Shown here: piece by piece, positions 56,819 to 64,000 of the stretch | How the letters are laid out: each line of letters begins with the position of its first letter | Numbering within the stretch: position 1 is the first letter of the stretch | Origin: Schistosoma mansoni | Lineage: Eukaryota; Platyhelminthes; Trematoda; Strigeidida; Schistosomatidae | DNA: 64,000 nucleotides | Direction of reading: 5' to 3' | NCBI RefSeq assembly: GCF_000237925.1 | Contig: NC_031498.1 | Location: forward strand, 13,059,906 to 13,123,905 | The notes under the pieces: model-generated | Databases searched by the model: none | The model's input: only the letters and a program-made list of their open reading frames with translations | What the model was told of the DNA's origin: nothing | Position numbers and translations under genes: made by a program

Positions 56819-59800
56819 ATGTCTTCCATAGCTGTTCAAACAGAGGAGACAGCTAATGAAATTAATGTCGATTCTTCTATCTGCAATGGTCTCTTCACCC
56901 AAATTTTGTCTATCCTAGATGACGAACATAACAAATTCTATTATGATATATCAGAAAGCTATCTTGATTTTTCTCATGAATTGCCTACCAATAATGGTGA
57001 TGGGAGTAACACAAATGGAATATTTGAAGTCCAGGAAACTTGTTTTGACGTAAGTGTTCAAAATCTTAGTTTTTTTATTAGCCTGTGTATTACTGCATTG
57101 TAATTGATGTGTTTGGACGACCAGCTTATTTTCAAGTCTACGAGCACTAAGTTTGGTAATTGGCTAGCCACGAAATTATAGGTTACACGTTCACTTTAAG
57201 TTTATGCTACTTCTCGTATCAGCACCCCTCAATAAGAGAAATGTTTAGCTTCAATGTTTAGCTTAATACAAATCCAGCCATAACTTCATGTCAAAGTGTA
57301 TCGGTTGTTTTTGTTATATGTGGTAACCTCTAAGTTCTAGCAATAGACACCTCGTTACCTAAACCTCTGGTGGATCCTAGCGACTTTGTCGATTATAGGA
57401 TTAAGTGTTTGATCTCATTTGTCATTTTCTATGAGTTCAGGAGTATCTCCATGTAATTCTATTTTCAGTTAACAATGTATAAGTTACAGGATATCCGCAT
57501 CAGTTTGAACTGTGAGACCTTTTATGTGACCTCATATTCCGACTATATTTACTAATCCTTGCTAAGTACTGAATTCGACTGTTTTACTGGATAAATAAAT
57601 GTTGTGAAAGTTAACAGTCAACCAGCCAGTAGTCACTTCTGAACTTACAAATCCACCATTCCGATGTACCGAATGTCCAAAAGTAACTCACATTATCAAC
57701 CAACGTGAAATCTGTAATTGACCTGCTTTGAACACTCCTATGTGATAAGATGAGTATATTCAAGTTAACGCACCTAAAATCATTTGAAAGTTAGGTCATT
57801 TTTATAACATTGTTCTTGAAAGTTTCTCTCTCTGTATATATGGGCAGCTGACTGCAAACAGTGATAATCTTGTGGATGAATAATAACAATATTTAATGTA
57901 GTGAATGGATAATTGTCTTGGTAGCTAGACCCTCTAAATCCCACCTCAAGACTCTCAACGATTAGAGAATAAACGTGTTATTATCCACAGGTTTCCAAGT
58001 CTTGACTGATAATGACTCTTTCGTCACTATGAGTTTGTAAGATGCGAATTCAACGATTTTTAGCAAATATATTTTCCTGCTTTTACCAAGAGTGTGCCCA
58101 ACTCACTCAGCAGGACTGACTGATGTTTCCTAAATGTCGAAGCTTTCAGTAAAAACCATCTAAGCATTCTGTATCTTCCCGATTCTATCAATAACATAGG
58201 CCATCTTAACCTGTATATGAAAATGATAGTGTAACGAGACTAATAGTATTTACATACCAAAGAATCAGTAGAGGTCTTAAAACTGTGTCTGGATAACAAT
58301 TACAGAGTAGAGGTAACTACATTACACTAATCACTAAAAATCGCAACACCAGACGTCTGCAACCTCTTCAAATCACTCCAAATCCTAAACATGGCTGATT
58401 TGAGCCTCTTCAGGGTGTTAATTCTGCCTTCAGCAGGACAAGGGGTGAACAGAATCTAGTACCTGTTGCAGCGCATCTGTAATGTATTACCGCTCTGTGC
58501 CTTGTTTCCAGGACACTACCTAAGATACGAAGATTAACACCTGACTGACTTATGTGCAGCACCAACATACAGTGTACGAAAGTCCAGGTGACTGCTTCCT
58601 GTTTCTTTTAAAGTAATTCGAAACCAAGCGGTTGTCAGAAGCATTACATTTGATTAGAATACTTATGGTTTTGTATTGTGACTGAGGGTCCTAGTCAAAA
58701 TGATAATCATTGATAACGCGCTAAGTTTTTTAGGCTCGCCAGTCACAGAACGGTTCACAGCTCTAAAAATTGACTGTGCTCTCATTACGTTCTTATTTGC
58801 ACACAGTCAACAGATAGTTATTGTACTTTGTCCTATTACGTGCATCATAAACAGAGAACTTTTATGAGACTAGAGAAAGGTTTCACCTCAGTGTGTACAA
58901 ATTTTCTCATAACTTCCTAATCCTAGTTTCATACCATAATTATTTTGCAGTTCTGAGCAGGGTGTTTACCGACAACTTATCAATGTTTAAACGTTGTATT
59001 CAAGTGATTCCATTTTATACAAGCTTGCTAAACTCCCAACTCACTGACCAGTCAGACTGATTATCTGATTTATTTTGTGCACTCTGGACCAGTTTTCGCG
59101 TCTACTCCCATATTCTAGCTAGTTTTTCCAGTGCACGGGTTCTCCAAATCGGGATCCAAAACCAGTTTATATAAATTATTCGAAGTTTAAAAACACCACT
59201 GAAGCAAAAAAGGAGATAATAGAAATAAAGATTGACTTGGGATTTCAGGAGCTGCTCTTCGGTAGGGCAGATTGTAAAGTTCTGGAACTCTTGAGTTCCA
59301 AATTTATGTTTTATACAACCCAATATTCTAGTTCGTTAGATACTGACGGAAGTAACAAAGGCATAGCAGTTAGGTGATAAAGTGTGTGATGATACAGTCA
59401 TGCCAAAAGTAATGATGTTCCTGTCAAGTAGAAAACGCAGCTCTATCTCGACGGATAAAACACTTTAATTCACTCCAAAGTGAATAACGAAAACTGTCAA
59501 CAACAACGGATGCTTCCAACAAATGGTAAATGAACTTCCGTGACAAGGGGATCAATTAAATAAATTATTTCAGACAAAAACAAAGAGTGGTAAGGCAATA
59601 TGACAGCTGCTGGTATGTTATGTTAAATAAAACAAAATTGATGTTAATCAAAACGACACGCGTAAGGTAACACATCGTTAAATTCAGGAGGATATGGGAA
59701 CTGAATGGTAAAAATATCCCTGTAACCTGGAAATGAGAGTGATACACGTCAGTAAACAGTGTTAAGGAAGGTTATATAAGGGGATCCAGCGACACTAGGG

Positions 59801-62800
59801 CCGAAAACCAATGGCTTAAGGCACCTATTTACTTATCGTGGTTACTCCCTTACAACAGCTATGAATTGTATGCTTTGGTTTGTCACGCTGTTATCACGAA
59901 ATTTAACCTAAAAAATAAGGCTAATAATTTTGTGTTTCACACTGAAAAAAGGATAAGTCGGGGGGTGAAGTCATACAAGTTTTGATCGATTGAGTTTGGA
60001 TATGTGATTGATGTATGTATGTTGTATGATGTTGCATGATGTATGTTAGCCAGTAATGAGGTTCACTAATAGAATTGATTTAACAGAGTGAGATAAAGCG
60101 ACACTAACCCAAGTTATGACAAATGTTATTCTAAGGAGAACCCATATACTGTGTTGAAGAAGGCAATGATCGGGGGAATGATCTCTTTGGTTGTACACGG
60201 AAGTGGATGAGTGCTAAACTAGATTGTTAGTCATTGACCATATGGGTGGAGAGTTTCATTTGCGTGATACTGAGGAATGACATCCATGCTTAACTGAACT
60301 TCTCAGTCACTTAGGGTCATTAAATCAACCTGGGTTAAGATTAACGTCGAAGATACATTAAACTATTTGTTTTGAGGAATTTCATTACCGCGAAAGTCTC
60401 TCAGTAGGCTTTTTAAACTAAGTACAACAAACATTATGCGATGAAGCAAGACCTTTTTTCATGTGCTTTGCAATTTGAACACACACAGGGACTTTTATAG
60501 GCTGAAAAACTGTTATATAGTTGTAGTTTTATAAGTGCATAAAATCAACTACACTAATCGGGGTAAAACTTAATATTATTATAACATCTTCATGAAATCT
60601 CAATCTATAAATGTTGTGACGGGCGGTGTCTAAAATCTGATAGGGATATACTGTGAGCTACACGCTAACTGACAAATTGATCACTTGGGCGAGAATACAA
60701 GAGTGAGCGAGAAAGTGCATTGGGCTACTGAACAAAATTCACAAATACTCATTCATACATATATATGATAATCAGAAGTACTTGAATTGTAATATAAACT
60801 AGTAATCCCAGGAATAACGCAATTTAATCAATAAGTATTAGATGAGCACGAACGAATGTATTGTATTTGGAATTCAAAATGGAAACAGTCATCAATACTA
60901 GGGAATCATTGGTTCATATAAACACCACATCCGCCACAGCTTAAATTGGAGTGTAAGTGTCTGTAATCGATTGTACGTCTTCTTGAGTTCATCTTACATC
61001 CGTCCGACAGTGTATTAGATATAGACTCTGTATTATCTAGAATGCACTCGTTAGTGTTAGAATTAACAACCGAAATCGGAACAGACTCGCCTGAATCCTG
61101 GAATTGTATACAATCATCATGTCAGTTGTGTAGTGAAACAACTGATATTTAGAATTTGTATCATAGACTTTCAAACACTACCCTCCCCCACGAAATAATG
61201 TTGGGTTCTTACGTCACAATGTTATAACCAATATGACGTTCCTAATTTGTATTATCTTCTCAAATTTCATGCTTCGATTACTGTATGTGAGTAAATGGGG
61301 ATAAACACTGATATATAATTTGAGGTAATCTATCATATGACTTTGACTTGAATAGAAATTATAATACATATTCTTTTTTTTATTCATATTAGAATACACA
61401 GATAGATGTGCATTGATATGTGTAATTAGCACATATGATTCATCTGGGCTTGATTCATCTGCGAAACAATAGAATGGAAAACACATATCTGCCTCATACT
61501 CATTAGGATAATCTTGGACTTTATTCGGATTCCCTGCATGTGCAAACTCCATATCTGGACAAACTGGTTCTCCGATTGCTTCGGGAAAACTTGCTATTCC
61601 CTCTGACTCATCATACCACTGACTAGGTATTCTACTCAACATACATTGTTCGTGAGAATATTCAACATCTGATACAATAACATCACAAATGTGACAAGAA
61701 TTGGACTCATTTGGAACACATTTGTCAAATTCATTAGGAATAGTCCTAGAGATAAATCCATTGTGACGACGAATAACATTTGATATGATATCAGAATTTG
61801 ATTTTTCTGAAATATTTCCCTCAAATTAAGAGTCTCATTAGAGAATAATGGATCATTAGAAAAATCAGCATCTACCAAAACTGAATCCGGTTTTTGATTA
61901 TGATTTGACTCATTCAATATTTTATTCTCAGAGTTATGAGGAATTTCATCAGAAATATGTGAATTATTACGACAAACCACATCTGGTACAATAACACGAG
62001 AAATCTGATAAGACGTTGGTTGATTGGAAACTTTTGTCTCACAATGATTCTTGGTTTCACTCAACTCTGGATTTTTATGTGACGTCATACCAATTCTAGA
62101 AGTCCTGGATAAAGATAAGTGATCTTTAGGAACATCCATCCTAGCATTACTTTCAGCGAAATGAACCATGGTATTACAAACTGACTGAATGAGTCCAGAT
62201 TTACCACATTTAAAGCATTTAGAATTACGAAATACATATGAATTGCATGAGCGAAACTTGCCATAGAACAAGCATTTACCAAACTTGTGCTCATCTTCGT
62301 GAACTGTTTCACAACTCCCCAATGAATTGTTATCTGAACAACCTTGATTACTTATTGGACTGCGATGACGTAGTAAAGTCGTGGAATTCCTGATGTTCTG
62401 GCGAGTCATTTCATTGAATTTTTCCCCTTCACCACATCCGAAATTTGTATACTTTACATGGTCCAGCAGTAGTTGCTTAAGAGTTGCATAAGGGAGTGAA
62501 ATTGGTTTGTCTGGGAGTGCCAAAGTCTTTATTAAGCTGCATGCTTCTTTTCCGATGAACTTAAGGAAATGAGCCACAATATTAAAATCTTCATCATCTT
62601 CCTTGGTCATAGCCCAGATTTCGAACCTCTCCAGGTAATCCTCAAAAGCACTAAAATCTAAATGTATATCCTACCTTTTCATCACAGGCTCCATCGCGAC
62701 GCCAATGTGATGTTTAAGAGTATTTGAATTATAGTATAAACTAGTAATCCCAGAAACGACGCAATTTAATCAAGAAGTATTAGATCAACACGAATGAATG

Positions 62801-63603
62801 TATTGTATTTGGAATTCTAAATCAAAACAGTCATCAATACAAAAGAATCATTGGTTCATTCAAACAATGATGTTGAGTACTTAAGCCGTGATTGATTTCG
62901 AACCGATTAATTCATTTTACAACAGTAAATAATTCAATCATAACTTATGTATACATGCCTTGTATTGGCCATAGCTTGGTTACAATTGTATATGTATAAT
63001 TGTAGGCCCTGAAGATAAAGTCAATGAAAACCACTATATTCCCAAACATTATTTGCTTTAAGACTACGAAATATTTCTAAGTTACTAAACAAGCTATACA
63101 GAGTATGTTTATTAGAATATCATGATTATAATTCAAAAATGTACATTCTTTTCCAAATTACCACACCGTTACATCAATCCTTGGCTAGAAATAAGTTGCA
63201 TGCTAACGAAATCGTTACATATAAGTGGTGAATATCATTGAAATTTGTATTATCAGCCAAAGGACCAATGAATATTAGTCTTTTCATTTTGTTTTAGGAT
63301 GGGACCGCGGAGATCCAAGTAAATAATGGTAACACAGAAGAAATGACTATCGCTGAGTTAGAAAGATCTCTTCAAATATCTGAATCTCGTCTAAGAACTA
63401 ACTTGAATGAGTTGAATAAAATTACATCAGCATTATCATCAGCTTCACATTCGTCAACATCATCTACAGAACACATTAAAGAATGGCTGAATTCTACTGG
63501 CGATCATCATAACAGTTCATCTTTGAATAGTCCAGGAGTTGAACTAGGAGATAATGAAACTAGAAATAATTCAGTCAATGACTTTGAAATGGATGGGATT
63601 TGA
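56819..63603 (+). CDS. Two-exon gene, 178-residue acidic protein of unknown function
   Basis: Exon 1 is 56,819-57,049 (77 codons), ending at a GTAAGT donor. Exon 2 is 63,298-63,603, after a TTTTGTTTTAG acceptor, and continues in the same phase to TGA. The protein starts MSSIAVQTEETANEIN; it is rich in Ser, Asn, Glu and Asp. Residues about 94-125 (TIAELERSLQISESRLRTNL) look like a short coiled coil; the rest seems disordered. No signal peptide or membrane segment. Start chosen as the first ATG in an exon with a clean donor. Divergent from the hnRNP gene and perhaps expressed with it. I do not recognise the family. A third exon is not needed, since a stop is present. Confidence 0.75.
57050..60611. 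other. Intron, first part
   Basis: Unique-looking sequence without element families seen elsewhere in the window; small open frames only. Confidence 0.6.
60612..60765 (+). mobile_element. LTR fragment, family F
   Basis: Starts TGTTGTGACGGGCGGTG like 46,827 and aligns with its first 130-150 bases, then meets the LTR element at 60,766. Confidence 0.6.
60766..62866 (-). mobile_element. Old LTR retrotransposon with gag, Ty3/gypsy-like
   Basis: Direct repeats at 60,766-60,924 and 62,706-62,866 (about 160 bases, TG...CA ends) differ at very roughly one position in seven, so the copy is old. On the minus strand a primer-binding-site-like TGGCGTCGCGATGG follows the 5' LTR. A gag-like region (about 61,640-62,690) has a capsid-type part and a Cys-rich zinc-knuckle-like part (near 62,190-62,280), as in gag sequences I recall from schistosome gypsy-type elements. 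A further acidic open stretch is at 61,390-61,642. No pol region seen. The element is broken and lies antisense inside a host intron. Confidence 0.75.
62867..63297. other. Intron, last part
   Basis: AT-rich; a pyrimidine-rich tract leads into the acceptor at 63,297. Confidence 0.6.
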
Positions 63604-64000
63604 TTATAAAGGTCTGCAAGATAAATATTCAGTGCTCAATACACAGATTCTCATGAAGCATTTTTCAGATCACTTAAGTGTTTTTGGTCATATTGAACTC
63701 TTTTTCAACGTTTACAATATTGATCAGGATGACAAAAATATTTTACTAATATTTTATCATACTACTACAACTATTTGTCTGAACACCGATAAGCAATTAT
63801 CCTGTTTTAAATAACTAATATTTCAGAATCATCATATGTATTCTGAATCTCTCCTAATTCATTTGTTCTACATTATTGTCTAATAATTTCTATCCTTGAA
63901 ATGAACTATGAAACATTCATTGATCTCATTTAAATCACAAATTGACAGTCATAAAACTTTATTTAGCAAGATTCACTTCAGTGTTTTATAAGACAATATA
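63604..64000 (+). other. Probable 3' UTR and downstream sequence
   Basis: AT-rich, no canonical AATAAA seen in the first 400 bases, so the polyadenylation site is unknown or lies past the window. Confidence 0.4.

Overview
Organism. The window is AT-rich animal DNA, most likely from a schistosome (blood fluke, genus Schistosoma); the species cannot be fixed from this sequence. The grounds are SmAlpha-type tRNA-derived repeats of about 330 bases carrying the schistosome hammerhead ribozyme, RTE-clade LINE pieces resembling SR2/Perere-3, Merlin-type DNA transposons, short LTR relics with a schistosome-type gag, and a host gene with a 36-base intron.

Layout. Bases 1-47,300 hold no host gene I can support. 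They are an accumulation of old mobile elements: about 17 recognisable copies of one hammerhead-bearing SINE (called HHR-SINE-A here) plus two very faint ones, five SmAlpha-like copies (HHR-SINE-B), five RTE-LINE pieces, a Merlin transposon and a Merlin MITE, solo LTRs of three families, and one family of unassigned dispersed repeats. Two 200-base assembly gaps (10,458-10,657 and 26,265-26,464) are each followed by an exact copy of sequence lying about 1.1-1.4 kb upstream. From about 45.7 kb the SINEs stop. Bases 48,000-55,400 are repeat-poor with a few exon-like open stretches that I cannot assign.

Host genes. A head-to-head pair lies at 55,469-63,603. On the minus strand is an hnRNP A/B-type protein with two RRMs and a Gly/Tyr-rich tail, with a 36-base in-frame intron. 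On the plus strand, 427 bases away, starts a two-exon gene for a 178-residue acidic protein of unknown function. Its 6.2-kb intron holds an old LTR retrotransposon with a gag region on the opposite strand.

Most interesting points. (1) HHR-SINE-A has its own complete type I hammerhead core, distinct from the SmAlpha one, kept in many copies, with a self-complementary stem III that suggests action as a dimer. (2) Many copies of both ribozyme SINEs are 5'-inverted; two have intact target-site duplications, the mark of twin-primed reverse transcription by a LINE. (3) One SmAlpha insertion derives from a head-to-tail dimeric RNA. (4) A 127-base 5' fragment of an RTE-like element lies between perfect 13-base duplications. 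(5) One locus records three nested insertions with their order readable. All alignments were made by eye.
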